This document shows positions 12,160-24,253 of a stretch of DNA of 64,000 bases, in pieces. Both the position numbers and the translations under genes were made by a program. A model generated the notes under the pieces. That model searched no databases and was not told the origin of the DNA. It saw only the letters and a list, made by a program, of their open reading frames with translations. This stretch comes from Trifolium pratense (Eukaryota > Streptophyta > Magnoliopsida > Fabales > Fabaceae), in the NCBI RefSeq assembly GCF_020283565.1, contig NC_060065.1:52192409-52256408 (forward strand), in the 5' to 3' direction. Positions within the stretch are counted from its first letter, which is position 1, and each line of letters begins with the position of its first letter.

Positions 12160-13685
12160 TTTGTTGACAATTTTTTTTTGTTAAAGTAGTGTAAAAAATT
12201 GTTACATGATGTTTTTTTTTTTTTTTTCAAATGCTATATATTTGTTATTGTGTGTGTCTGCCGTCGTTAACAATAATTAATTATGATAAAAATATATGTA
12301 TGCTGCATTTTAAAACTATCACCTCAATTTTGTCAAAAAAAAAAAAACTATCACCTCAATTGTTATACTGACTTGAACATTCAAGTATTTATAGAAACCC
12401 CCCACCCAAGTCTCGATTTTGCCCTTGGAAATAAAGTTCGGAATCTACGTTTCGAATTAAAAAAAATTGGATTCTAGAATTCAGACTTTTATAAATTTTA
12501 ATTTTTGTAAATTTTCGTTTGCGTTTTATTTATGTTTTTTCATCTAGATCTTATGTTTTTATGTTATTTTTGGTGTATGTCATTATTGACTTGTATTGTT
12601 TGAAGTTGTTATTTTAACAGGACACGTTAAGGTTTTTTTTACTGTGTTTTAATGGAATATTAATTTTTTTATGCATTTTCATTAAGTCACAAATAAAACA
12701 CAAATGGATTTTTTTTTAAAAAAATATATCAAAATTATATCCAAAGGCCAAAACAGAATTTTTGAGGATAAGAGAAAGATAGGGAGAGAAAGAAAAAGAT
12801 ACATCATGAAATATTTGTTTCTTAAAAAAAAACATCATGAAATATTTGTTAGACCACGAATTAGGTTCTAAGTGTTGAAATTTCATAGCGCTTGAGTAGT
12901 TATTTAAAGATGTTGACTCATAATCAATATAATCGGCTCATCCTATAATAAAAAAAAAATGTTTGAGCTCGGATACTTAAGTTAATCTATTCTACTTTTA
13001 GACGAATTTAAGCGAGTCGAATCGGAACAGACCGGCACCCACTTTATCACTCTATCAAGTAATCTGATTACCTTTTTATTCTTCAGAGAAGTGTATCCTC
13101 CACTTACTACAATGAAACAAAACACAACCACTGACACAGTGGTGAGGTGTAAGAAGGAATCATATGTCAAACCCAACGGCCCACACAGAAGCAAATAAAT
13201 TGAGTCCCCTACTCCCCCAATCCAATCCACACCCCCCCACCCACCAGCCAACTATTAACTCACTACACCGACACATCAAGAGTCTGTTTGCTTAAAAAAA
13301 CAAAATATATTCTTAATGTTTTTGTTAGATTTGTATCAATGTTTTTTACTTTTTCCAAAATTATCTTATTAAAAATAACAAAATGGTTTTTATGTTAACA
13401 ATAAATATGTTAACAATAAAATAACAAGAATAGATCCAAAAAAATTAAAATATTATTCTTACATGATTAATTTTAGAATAATCTAACATAAAAGAAGGAG
13501 ATCATAAAATCATATATACGTGGTTTGCTAATTTTACAACCCACTAATTTTTTAGTGGCGTAGATTAACAAGTTATTATAAATTTGTTAAATATAACCTA
13601 AGTATCTTGTTAATTTAGACCAACGAAAATATTAGTGAGTACAAGTTAGTAAATCATATGCAAATCCACTAGTGGATTAAGCTAA
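12160..13685. other. Gene-free AT-rich intergenic DNA
   Basis: Homopolymer runs and simple sequence. The 89-codon minus-strand frame at 12,982-13,251 shows no family features. Nothing functional is supported. Confidence 0.6.
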
Positions 13686-13689
13686 CATT

Positions 13690-13805
13690 TTTTTTATCAG
13701 GTACTCTAGTAGTTAGGAATTTCAAACTTAAATAGATAAGTGGAATGTTTGAAGTTTGAACTCCGACATCGATATATAAAATACGATATTCATACCAACC
13801 ATGCT
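13690..13805 (-). mobile_element. tRNA-derived SINE (family 1), degraded
   Basis: Read on the minus strand it has the family-1 order: a degraded A-box near the right end, the internal tatat...gtcggagttcaaact B-box region, and the body. It is diverged from the intact copy at 9,022-9,154. Confidence 0.6.
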
Positions 13806-14249
13806 CACGAAGACGATTAAACTAGCACATTATAATTAAAATTTGTGAAAAAGTCAGTTATTCTTCTCTTTTCCTCTAAACTATTTAACTTAGTCATAAT
13901 ACTAATAATTCAATATTATAATAAATGTTAAGAATAACTTTCAATGACTTATTGTTACCTTCATTTTGTTTTCCTTCAAATCTACCTTTATTATCATATA
14001 TTCATATATTTATGACATAAGAAATAAATTATTATATCTTATATTATTAAATATACCATGGATGCCACTATTGCATTATTTATACAAGATATACAAGATT
14101 GAATTATAAATCTAAAGACCAGGAGATATCATCCATTGTAAAGTGGGTATAATTAAATCTAACTACAAGTTTTTTTTTTCAAGATGATCATGGTATTAAA
14201 AAAAATGAAAGACCAAGATTTAGACATTAATCTTGTGTCAATTGTCAGG

Positions 14250-14600
14250 TGATAAGTCCTACATTGCTCACAAAAATGGATTGAATATTTTATAAGTGAG
14301 ATAACCTGTAAATTTGACGCCTTAAGGTTTTGGATTAAGGTATAGTGTCCAACTCACTTGTGAGATTGCTCTTAAGTCCAATGTGGATGATCTTCGACTG
14401 TCTTTCGTAACCCAACAGTGGTATCAAAGCCGATGATTCAACGAAGAGTTCTAGAAAAGGTGGAGGTTGAACAATTTATAAGTGAGAGGAACCATAAACC
14501 AACCTAACACCTTAAGGTTCCGGGTTAAAGTGTAGTGTCCAACTTACAATTGTTCTTAAACTCAATGTGGATGATTCCTTGGAAGCCCCGTGATCCAACA
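14250..14600 (+). mobile_element. TRIM-like miniature LTR retrotransposon
   Basis: Two diverged direct repeats share ataagtgagaggaacc / ataagtgagataacc, caccttaaggttccgggtta / cgccttaaggttttggatta, tagtgtccaact and caatgtggatgat words (about 14,287-14,395 and 14,475-14,572). The first repeat ends near 14,417 in ...cccaaca and is followed by GTGGTATCAAAGCC, a methionine-tRNA primer-binding-site match. The internal region is only tens of bases, as in TRIM elements. It ends about 300 bp before the NPF start codon. Confidence 0.7.
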
Positions 14601-14859
14601 AAATTCTCCCTAAAAATCACACCCCAGAGAGTATCCATTTCCAAAAGATCGAATATCACACCGGAGACTATCCATTCCCCAAAAAAACTGATTTGTTCCC
14701 AAACAATCTCATCCATACAACCACACTTAGGTGAGTTTGGTCTCTTTTGCAGTTTTTGTATAGAACAAATTATTTATTCTTTTCCAACAAAAGAATTATT
14801 TATTCTCCACGTTTTCAACAAAGGCTATTTTTAACTATAAAGTGTAGATCAATACTTCC

Positions 14860-14867
14860 TATAAAAA
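14860..14867 (+). promoter_or_regulatory. Probable TATA box of the NPF gene
   Basis: TATAAAAA lies 37-44 bases before the ATG at 14,904. If used, transcription would start around 14,890 and leave a very short 5' UTR. Inference from spacing only. Confidence 0.45.
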
Positions 14868-14903
14868 GAAACACCAAACAGCACAATAGTTGAAGTGCAA
14901 ACA

Positions 14904-17900
14904 ATGGATAGTAAGCTATCATCAGCATCCTCAAAAGAAGAACAAAGCTTGAGTAGTGGAAGAAAGCATGGTGGTTGGATAAGTTTCCCCTTCTTCATTG
15001 GTCTCTCTCTTTTTCCTCATCTTTTAACTCATCAACATATTCACTCACTTTTACACATCTAAATATTTTTTGCACCACTAACCCTCCGATTCTTATGGGA
15101 AGAAAATTACAGTAATATGAAATCCAATCGAATGGTAAATGAAGTCTAACCCAGATTCTCGAATAATTAGGTTGTCATTTATTTGAGTTCATTAATCACT
15201 TTATATTAATATTAAATTCGCCCCATCATATAAATTTTTCATAGAGCCTTTTATCATATGAACTACATTTACGGGATAAATAATTTGTTTTTTTCTTCTT
15301 CCTGAGTTTATTAATCACTTAAGTCCAACCACGTGGTATACACACGTATGTTAAAAGCATAATCATATTATATAATTAATTTTTTTACGTTGTTGATTAA
15401 TTATAGGTATGGTAGGTGGATTTTCACTGGCAAATGCAGGAATTGTGGGAAATTTGATAGTATATCTTATAAGAGAATTCAATATAAAAAGCATCAATGC
15501 TGCTCAGATTGTAAACGTTGTTTCAGGAAGCACCAATTTAATTCCACTAGTTGCTGCAATTGTTGCTGATTCTTTCTTTGGTTCTTTCTCTGTTGCCTTT
15601 GCTTCTTCTTGTGTTGCTTTGCTGGTAATTAAACTACATCTACTACATGTTATATTTGTGCTCCTATTTATTTTTACTTCTTAGTTGTGTTATTTCCTAA
15701 CAATATTACATATTTGCAAGCATTTTGTTTTATCACCTTTGAAATACTTAATTGTTGCATATTATTTGTTATTAGGTTTTATATATCCATGAAATATTAA
15801 ATACATTTTCCACTAATATACTTTTATTTATTATCTCCAAACTCATTCAACTAAGTATTCAGTATTAATAAAAAAAATTGTTAAATAATGCAGTGATTAA
15901 ATTCATACATTTTAAATGTGAAGAAATAAAAATCTTAAGTTCTTGCCGCTACCAATTGAGTTATATAGTGTAGGGACAAGAAATCTTTATTGAGTAAATG
16001 AGGAATTTTAAACATATTTTATCACGTTGATTATGAGTCTAGCCAAATTTATGAGACATGAAACACATTCATTTAAGTTTCAACCAACAAAAAAATGTAC
16101 AGCACTGCACAACTTTAAATGAAGGCAATTCTAACATGAAAGAGTGAAGGAACTTGTGCATGGTGCACAAATTCCCAATAACATTATAACGAATACGAAT
16201 TTTATAAAATTCACCGTTGGATTGAAAGATTATATGATATAGATCATCCATTATTTTTTTTAGAAAAAGTGAAAATCACTTGATATGTTATTGAGACCTG
16301 TCAAGATTAACGGTTTATGAGTTTTTATTGAATACCGTTAATTTTGATGAGTCTCAATAACATATCAAATGATTTTTAATTTCTCTAAAAAAATTATATG
16401 GATAATCTATATGATATAATCTTTCAATCGAACGATGAATTTTGTAAAATTCGTATCGGAACTTATGCACCATGCACCACTTTCTCCACTCTTTCATAGT
16501 TCGCTTACATATCCATTTTGTAATTCTTTTTACAAACTACTTTTATTTTTTATTTTTTATTTTATACTTTCTAGCTCAAAATAAACTAGTTTTAGAGTCC
16601 CGATCAAAGAAAAATATAAACAAATAAATTAATACGGGTAACATTGAAAAATAAACTAGTTTAATTTTGCATCCTGTGTGACTTCCGCATACTAAAGCTA
16701 GTTTAATCTGATTCGGGAGTCAATTTTGACCTCAAGTTGTTTCAGCCTTCTTTCGATTGCAGTTGCGGAAGATCGAACCGTAGTTTTCTCTACTAAGTTT
16801 AGTGTTAATCACCACTGAACCAACTAATGGTTGGTTTAATCATTAATTTTGATACAAGAAAGTTTAGTAAAGATTTCATTAATTAATCCTATGATTAAAG
16901 CCAAATTAAAGAACAAAACTTTAACACCTAACTCCAATAATCTTTTAATTTTTTATAGTACTCCAGTTCAATCATGAGTAAATTATCATTAATTAATACT
17001 ATCATGAGTAAATTATCATTAATTAATACTAAATCAATCTTAAAGTCGTCAATGATTAACCGTGTCATTTTGATTTTTTTTTTTTGGTTAAGTTGAATTA
17101 TCTTTTTTTTTTGGGTGGATAATGACACATTATAAAATACCTCAAAAAAATGACACATTATAAAAATATGAAAAATACTATCAAATAGGTCACATCTAAC
17201 ATGAAATAGTAGATTAAATGGTACATGATACACAAGTCTATATAAATAACATTATAACAAATAAAAAGAGAATATATATTAAGGTTTCGTTTGAACCTCC
17301 ATCTAAAAATATTTTTAATTTAAAGCTAAAATTTATAATTATAGTTAACATTTATCTAAATATTTAGTAAGAAAAACATTTATTTAAATATAAATTACTT
17401 TATATTCAATCCACTTGCTTTTAACTAAAACCAATTCATTTAAAATTAATTTTTTTACCAACCAAACACATGCTAAGAATATATATAAGAAAATAAATTC
17501 AACATTTGACCGTAAGAATAGTTATAGTCTTGCCGAGTTAGTAGTCACTCACATGCATAGGAGAATAGTATTGTTTAGGGTCTAGGGAAAATGTTTAGTG
17601 ACATGGAGAGTTAAGTTTAGTTTAGTGATGAAAAATTTAAATAATATGTATAAGATTTTGAGATCGATCTCCACCTTCATTATAATTTTTTTTTACTAAA
17701 ACAACTCTTTTATGTTTATTTTGTTTGGAAAATTACTAATTGGATTTAAATCTAATTTTGACTTATTTTTCAAATAAAAACTATAAAATTGATGTCAAAC
17801 ATTTGTGAGAATATTTACGTGTGATTATAAAACAACTTATGATATTTTATAATTTATTTTTAGCTTATTTTCATAAGCTTTTTAATTAGGATAATAACTT

Positions 17901-20553
17901 ATAAAAACATATTGTAACATATATAGATATTATTTGATTTATTTTATCTTTTATAAAAATAAATTAAAGCCACTAGATTTCGTTTAATGATAAGAGGTTT
18001 ATGTAGTATGTATGAGGTTTTATGTTCGATCCTCGTTAACAATATTGTGATACAATCACTTGCTTTTCCAGTTAATAAATTTATCTTTTATAATAAAAAT
18101 AGCTTATACGTGACATTTAAAACCAAAACAAATATTTTTGCTATAAACACTTTAAATTAAATTGTTTATTGCTAAAATAGAATCTCTCTTTTAAAATTTT
18201 CATCTTTGCAAATGCAGGGAACAATAATTTTATTTTTGACATCAACAATCAATTCCTTAAAGCCTAATCCATGTAGCAATGATTCATCCATCATATGTAA
18301 ACCACCAACAGGAATCCAATATACAGTTCTATACATAAGCATAGTGCTAATATCAATTGGTTTTGGTGGTTCACGTTTCACAGCAGCATCATTAGGAGCA
18401 AATCAATTTGACAAACCAGAACATCAAGGAACATTCTTTAACTGGTTTTTTTTCACATTCTATGTTGCTTCTGGAGTTGCATTAACTGGAGTTGTTTATC
18501 TTGAAGATAATTTGGGTTGGGCTTTGGGATTTGGTATATGTGCTTTGGCTACTTTTGTTGGCACGGTTGTTTTTTTGTTAGGCTATCGTTTTTATCGGGT
18601 GGATGAGTTGCGAGGAAGTGCGGTTTTGGATTTGGGCCGTGTTTTTGTTGCATCTATTCGTAAGTGGAAGTGTAATCTCTCGTCTAGAGTAGAAGATTAC
18701 TACACTAATACTACTACTAGTCATGATGTTATGGTTCAAATGTTGCCTCCGGCTACACTCGGAAAAAGATTCAGGTACTTAGCACAATAATTTTTATTTC
18801 TTTCTCTCAATTAAAATAAATGGTTGGGTGAGAGTACCATTATTTGAATCTTTGTCCATGCATATTATATTCAATGTGTCTTTCTACCATGTGACTCCAT
18901 TGTCATGATGATTTTCTTTCATGTTTCAATAGGAATCAGCAATGTAGGGAGTATATTTTAGTCACATAGTAGTGGAGTGCTACTTTTTGGTGTTAGACCC
19001 AAGCAAGCATGACATATACATTGTGCTACAAGATTATGCTAATAGTATATCACAGTGTGATATGTGTGGTGGTAGTGGGGAATAAATATGTAATAGTAGT
19101 GGTCATAATTTTGTCTATAGTTGTAATAGTTAAATACTATGTTAGTGGAATGGCCACAATTGTCAATAGTTGTAGTAGTTAGGCTAGTGGACAAGTCATA
19201 TAAAAGTGCATAACTTTTTTTCTCAATTAGAATATATTTAAATCTATTCTACCAACAAAAATACTTGTATAATTGTTTAGAAGAGTTTATAAAAATAGTT
19301 TATGATATATGCACAAGTTCTTTAAGATAACTTAAAAAATATCACGATTATGTGCATTTGAAATCAAGCGAAGGTCATTCATTAATACAGAATTTGAGCA
19401 TGAGAGAATAGATAATGATATCTTAGGTGATGAAAAGATCAAAAACATCATGCATAACAACTTAGAGTTTATATAAAAATAAACTTGACTTTATTTTATC
19501 TTTTACTATAACAATAACTTATAAATAAATGTTTAATTAAGCTACTTATCCAAACAATGCTTTACTTTTTTTTTCATATGAATAAATTTAAATTAAGAGA
19601 GACACAAAAACTCCATAACTGCCAACCACAACAAGTCTTTACATTACATGCAATCTACTCACCTCCGTCTCCGTCTCGTTATAAGTGGTCCAGTTTGACC
19701 AAATGTACTATTCACGTATCTTATTTTAACCGTATTTCTAGAGACTTTATGCTGATCTATATGCAAATGCAGGTTCTTCAACCGTGCAGCTTTGATAACT
19801 GATGCAGACTTACAATCGGATGGTTCAATCAAGAAATCATCATGGAGGCTATGCACAATTCAACAAGTGGAAGATTTAAAAAAAATAATTGGAATCTTAC
19901 CACTATGGACTTCAAGTATCTTCCTAGCAACTCCAATAGCAATCCAAAGTAGCTTGACAGTACTTCAAGCTTTAGTCATGGATCGTTCTTTAGGATCTCA
20001 TTTCAAAATCCCACCTGGTTCTGTTCTTGTTATAGTCTTAATATCAACATCCATTTTCCTCACCATTGTTGACAGGGTGTTATTGCCAGGTTGGCATAAG
20101 GTTACTGGAAAATCGCCTATGCCGCTCCAACGAATAGGAGTAGGACATGTGTTTAATGTTCTTAGCATGGTTGTTTCTGCCCTTGTTGAATCAAAGAGAC
20201 TCAAATTAGCACATAGGCATGTGGACATGTCTGTGTTATGGTTGTTTCCACAGTTAGTGTTGGTTGGTATTGGAGAAGCATTTCATTTTCCTGGACAAGT
20301 TACATTCTACTACCAACAATTTCCACAATCACTTAGGAGCACATCAACTGCAATGATCTCAATGCTTATAGGAATTGCTTTTTACCTGAGCACTGCTTTA
20401 ATCGATCAAGTTCGTCGGAGTACGCATTGGCTACCTGATGATATAAATCATGGGAAGGTAGATAATGTGTACTGGATGTTAGTCTTGTTTGGGGGTATCA
20501 ACTTTGTGTATTACTTATTGTGTTCTGCTTTTTACAAGTATGATAATGTTTAA
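14904..20553 (+). CDS. NRT1/PTR-family (NPF2, nitrate-excretion-transporter-like) membrane transporter
   Basis: Exons 14904-15000, 15407-15624, 18218-18774 and 19773-20553 join in phase to an uninterrupted 550-residue protein, a normal NPF length. NPF signatures include NLIVYLIREFNI in the first membrane region, a VSGSTNLIPLVAAIVADSF helix, GFGGSRFTAASLGANQFD, FFNWFFFTFYVASG, RFFNRAALITDADL at the exon 3/4 junction, QQVEDLKKIIGILPLW, and the C-terminal GIGEAFHFPGQ, SLRSTSTAMI and DDINHGKVDNVYW. These last motifs are typical of the NPF2 nitrate-excretion (NAXT1-like) group. Twelve membrane spans are expected, at the plasma membrane or tonoplast. The ExxER/K proton-coupling motif normally in helix 1 is absent (GMVGGFSLANAGIVG instead), consistent with uncoupled or efflux transport. 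Intron 2 (2.6 kb) holds a MITE and SINE debris. The family is certain; the substrate is inferred. Confidence 0.93.
16134..16499. mobile_element. Long-hairpin MITE in NPF intron 2
   Basis: About 175-bp arms in inverse orientation: tgaaagagtg...gtgcatggtgca on the left and gcaccatgcacc...cactctttca on the right. Internal matches include ttttataaaattc, gattatatgatat and tgatatgttattgag and their reverse complements. The centre is near 16,315. No transposase. The target duplication is not clear. Confidence 0.75.
16690..16835 (-). mobile_element. SINE (family 2), degraded, in NPF intron 2
   Basis: Reads as family 2 on the minus strand: the A-box region (tggttcagtggtgatt), a B-box-like cggttcgatcttc, then ccgcaactgcaatc and the 3' body. 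It matches the copies at 50,388-50,515 and 55,361-55,524. Confidence 0.65.
17960..18080 (+). mobile_element. Possible SINE fragment in NPF intron 2
   Basis: A tRNA-like stretch: tttaatgataagaggttta followed after the usual spacing by atgttcgatcctcgtt (B-box-like). Degenerate. Confidence 0.4.
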
Positions 20554-21504
20554 GAGGAATGTGATGATATGATAAATGTTATCACTGACACTGTTATGGT
20601 TGGAATAAGTAATAATGATAATTAGTTCTTCTCTCCTACATTCTATGAAAAATATTATTCATGACATACATTGCATCTGCACCAATAGTATCACTAGTAT
20701 CGGTCATATTTCTGGAGTAGTTACTCATATATAAGAATAATTTCATGTGACAATAGCTTTTTACAAGTAAAATATTTCACAGGTTCAACAATTTTGTCTT
20801 ATCTAGAAACATGTTTCTATTAATCTTCTCTTTTTCTTTTTTTGGGTCCAATAGCCTAGTGGCTAGACTCGCAAACTTTAAGTGTGGAGAGGTGGAGAAT
20901 ATGGAGTTCGAACCCCAACCCTTCTAATAATGTCTCTAGTAGCTACCAACTGAACTTCACTTACGAGACTTTTATTGATCTTCTCTAAAATATTCAACAT
21001 TGAAGCTCTTGGATAATATACTTTTAAAATATAAATGTCAACTATAAGATCACATAACTAAATTAAAAATTTCGATTTTTTCATAAATTTAGTGTGCATG
21101 ATCATCAATATAATATGCAACTTTCAAGCTTAGATTGACAATAATATACAGAGTAATGAATGAAGTAACTATACAAGAGTTACTCCTACAGTAAGTAGAT
21201 CATTGATAGACAAACAAAAATCACTAATCACATTTAGAGTGAGAGAGATTATTTGTACATACCAAATACCAAATATACACCTGTAAGCATAGTATCTGAA
21301 TTTGCCTACAATTGATCAGAACTTCAAACTTCATCGGGAACAATCTAGCCTTTATATTGCATACCAATCTATTCCCTAGTGATGTTTGTTAGCACATGGT
21401 TTAAAGATGAATGCATGTGGTACCCCTCAGTGAAAAACAGCGAGGTTAACGGCATATTCTAAGGAATTAGTCATCCAACAGCAACAAAACTTATTTTTTA
21501 AGCT
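20554..21504. other. Convergent intergenic region with a SINE
   Basis: Separates the 3' ends of the NPF (+) and DCAF8-like (-) genes and must hold both 3' UTRs. It contains a third tRNA-like SINE at about 20,845-20,990 (gcctagtggctagactcgc, then gagttcgaaccccaaccc). Otherwise unique AT-rich DNA. Confidence 0.65.
20845..20990 (+). mobile_element. tRNA-derived SINE (family 3)
   Basis: The A-box-like tagcctagtggctagactc and a clear B-box (gagttcgaacccc) are spaced as in a tRNA. A short body follows, ending near cttacgagactttt. It differs in sequence from families 1 and 2. Confidence 0.65.
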
Positions 21505-24253
21505 TTAGCTAATGTTGCAATCCCTGGAATTTCCAGAAGAATCCTCTTCAGAAGAGATATCACCATCTACCAATCCTAAAAGATACACCTCTTCATCTTC
21601 ATCGTCACTCACAATATCCGCCCTATCGTGTCTTCTTTCAGTGTACGCCAATGTTTGCCGCCTCTGCAGGCGAAGAACATGCATTATAACATCGGGACTA
21701 AGGGTGACCCGTGTTCGATCTTCTCTTCCCTGTCTGTTTGCCTCAATTATCTGTTCACGTGAAGTAACAATCAGAAAGTTGGAAAAAATAAAGTAAACCA
21801 AGATTTTACAAATATAAATAGCATATTGAGTACTAAACATATGGATCAAAACAAAAGCTCAAAAGCATCGAGACAACAGACGGTACCTCTTTAACGTTTG
21901 AAGGAAGTGCAGGAGTGTCACTCCCTAGAGGAGCCCATATTTTCACATTTTTTTCTATGCCACAAGTAGCTAGAAAGGGTATGTGAGGATGTGTCTCAAG
22001 TTGGTTTACAACATGTTGATCACCTACCATTAATCTCACCAACTTAGCATCTTTCTTCTTCCAGATGAATATATGGCCACAATCTGAACCACTCAACACA
22101 TATTCATCATTAGGCCCGAAAAAATTCACTCCTTTAACTGTCTTTGCATTTCTATGGCCCGAGTAAACTTGTGTCTCTTTAAGATTTTTCAGATCTTCAG
22201 ATGCAGCAGATGAAGGGGGATTCTTGTCAAACAAATAGATGAGCTCATCGCTATATGAGACAAGGAGTTCACTTGACTTTGAGTAGGCCAATCCCGTAAT
22301 ATGAACATTATTATTTGACCCAATTAGGTGATTAGGGCAAAATGTGTTAACAGGTTGGTCTGAATCTCTTGAAGCAGCCCACTGGCATTTTCTTATGTCA
22401 TAAACCCGTGCATATTCATCCAATCCGCCTACTGCAAAGTAATATGGAATTCTAGAGTCAATCACAATGGAGTTCAACCCTACTTTTCTTGAAGGCTGTT
22501 TTTTGTTCCCTATGGACGAGAAACAACAGAAAAGTTTCGTAGCAGAACTACTTCGCAAATCAAACTGCACAACAAACAAAACTTATAACTGTTGGGAGGG
22601 TAGTATAAAGGGGAGCTTCAACATGCAACATGGTGTAATACTTGACTAACATGTTGAATATATCCATCTACACCACAGCTATAAAATATGTGGGGGCTTC
22701 CTGGCTCCACAGCAAGCTTGTATACAGAACCATGGTGCTTCCCCAGCATTGAAGTGTTAACTCTACCATCCTCCTGGACAAGGCCAAGCCTTACCTGCAA
22801 AGGAAATATTAGTTTCCAATGCTTAAGCAAACACCTTAAAATATTAGTAATCTTTATACCTTAAATATGATCATTCAGAAACCAGCATGTCAATTGCTTA
22901 CATTGTATGGATGATATGATGGGCGATAAAATTAATCAACAGAAAGACATAATTCATAAACAATTTTGAGTTTTGACACTACCGATACCGATTTTTCGCA
23001 GCCGTTTTCACAGTAACAAACCATTTTTTAAAACCTTGACTCTACACACATTATTTGACAGCATTTTGTAACTTGGAGCATTTTTGACTACTTTGAAAGA
23101 AAATGGAGCTGCATTCAGCTCATTAGATACAAAGCGAAGCTTCATAACAGACTATTCTTCCAAGCGATAAATCATAATGAAAACTAAAGATATCGAGTTT
23201 AATATCGACACACCGTAAAACTTTGTATACTATCAAGCAATCACAACCGTTTTTAATGATCCAGTAACTATAATTGACTGATAGTGTAAAAGATCTTTAC
23301 ACTAACCATGCATACCAATTAAATTTTATTTTTAATCGTTGATACAAAAAGAAAGTAATGAAAATGTAATTTTAAGCTTAAAGGGATAACAAAACAATTG
23401 ATGCTAACATGAACAGATGATTCACCTGACCATCACCAGCAGAAGTTACTATTCGACTATCATCGGTGAACGGCATGATTTTAGTCTGAAAAATATTGTC
23501 TTCATGGCCAGAATGGTAATCAAATAGTTTAGTTTTGGATTCCCAATTCCAAAACATAACTTGTTTGTCATCAGAACCTGAGACAATAACATCACCAGTT
23601 GAGTTAAATTCCACTGCATTCACACATCCTTCATGGCCCTCAAGTTTCGCATATAAATTCAACTTCTTCGCAAGAACCTGCAAGTATAAACAAATAAACC
23701 TAATCAGTTCTACATATTCATAACAACTGTTTCAATAGCTGAAATTAAATTTATAAATTACAATGAAATCACACAAAGGAAAGAAAAAAAATTTGATTTT
23801 TGAATTTGATTGAACCAAGTTGATACAATGAGTGTAGGATTCACCTTATATAGTGATCCTAATGTAACTAATATAACAAACTTCTAACTAATCACAACCA
23901 ACTTCTAACTTCCTTAACCAATATTACTAACCTAAAATCAAATATATATTCAAAATAATTACACATAAATGAAAGACAGACCGCGCAACTCCACATCAAG
24001 TTGCGCTGCTAACCCTTTCTGAACGGCGAAACAAATATTAAACTAATTATAATTAATATGTATCTTAGCTATATCTAACACAAACTAGAGCTAATAATAA
24101 CATTATCATAGACATTCTTTTTGAATTTTTTTGAAAAAGAATTGGGAAAACCTGGGAAGCATAAAAGTGATGAGTAAAAGAGTTTGGATTTGAGAAGCCT
24201 AATTCTCTGTTTATGATAATATTTGAAAAGTAATGTTTATGGAAATTCTTCAT
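21505..24253 (-). CDS. DCAF8-like WD40-repeat protein (CUL4-DDB1 substrate receptor candidate)
   Basis: Exons 24152-24253, 23426-23677, 22651-22794, 21887-22564 and 21505-21750 join in phase to 473 residues. The N-terminus has the NRELGFSNPNSF...ASQ pattern seen ahead of the propeller in DCAF8-type proteins. WD repeats follow: LEGHEGCVNAVEFN with SGSDDKQVMFWNW, HSGHEDNIFQTKIMPF, HHGSVYKLAVEPGSPHIFYS, FAVGGLDEYARVYDIRKC (YDxR at residues 221-224, the DDB1-contact type motif), GHRNAKTVKGVNFFGPNDEY with SGSDCGHIFIW, and HPHIPFLATCG with KNVKIW. The last exon (393-473) is an acidic tail with DDEDEE and SSEEDSS. Known members act as substrate receptors of CUL4-DDB1 ubiquitin ligases in nucleus and cytosol. 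The start ATG is the only one upstream of the first in-phase donor. The family call is strong; the substrate is unknown. Confidence 0.92.
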
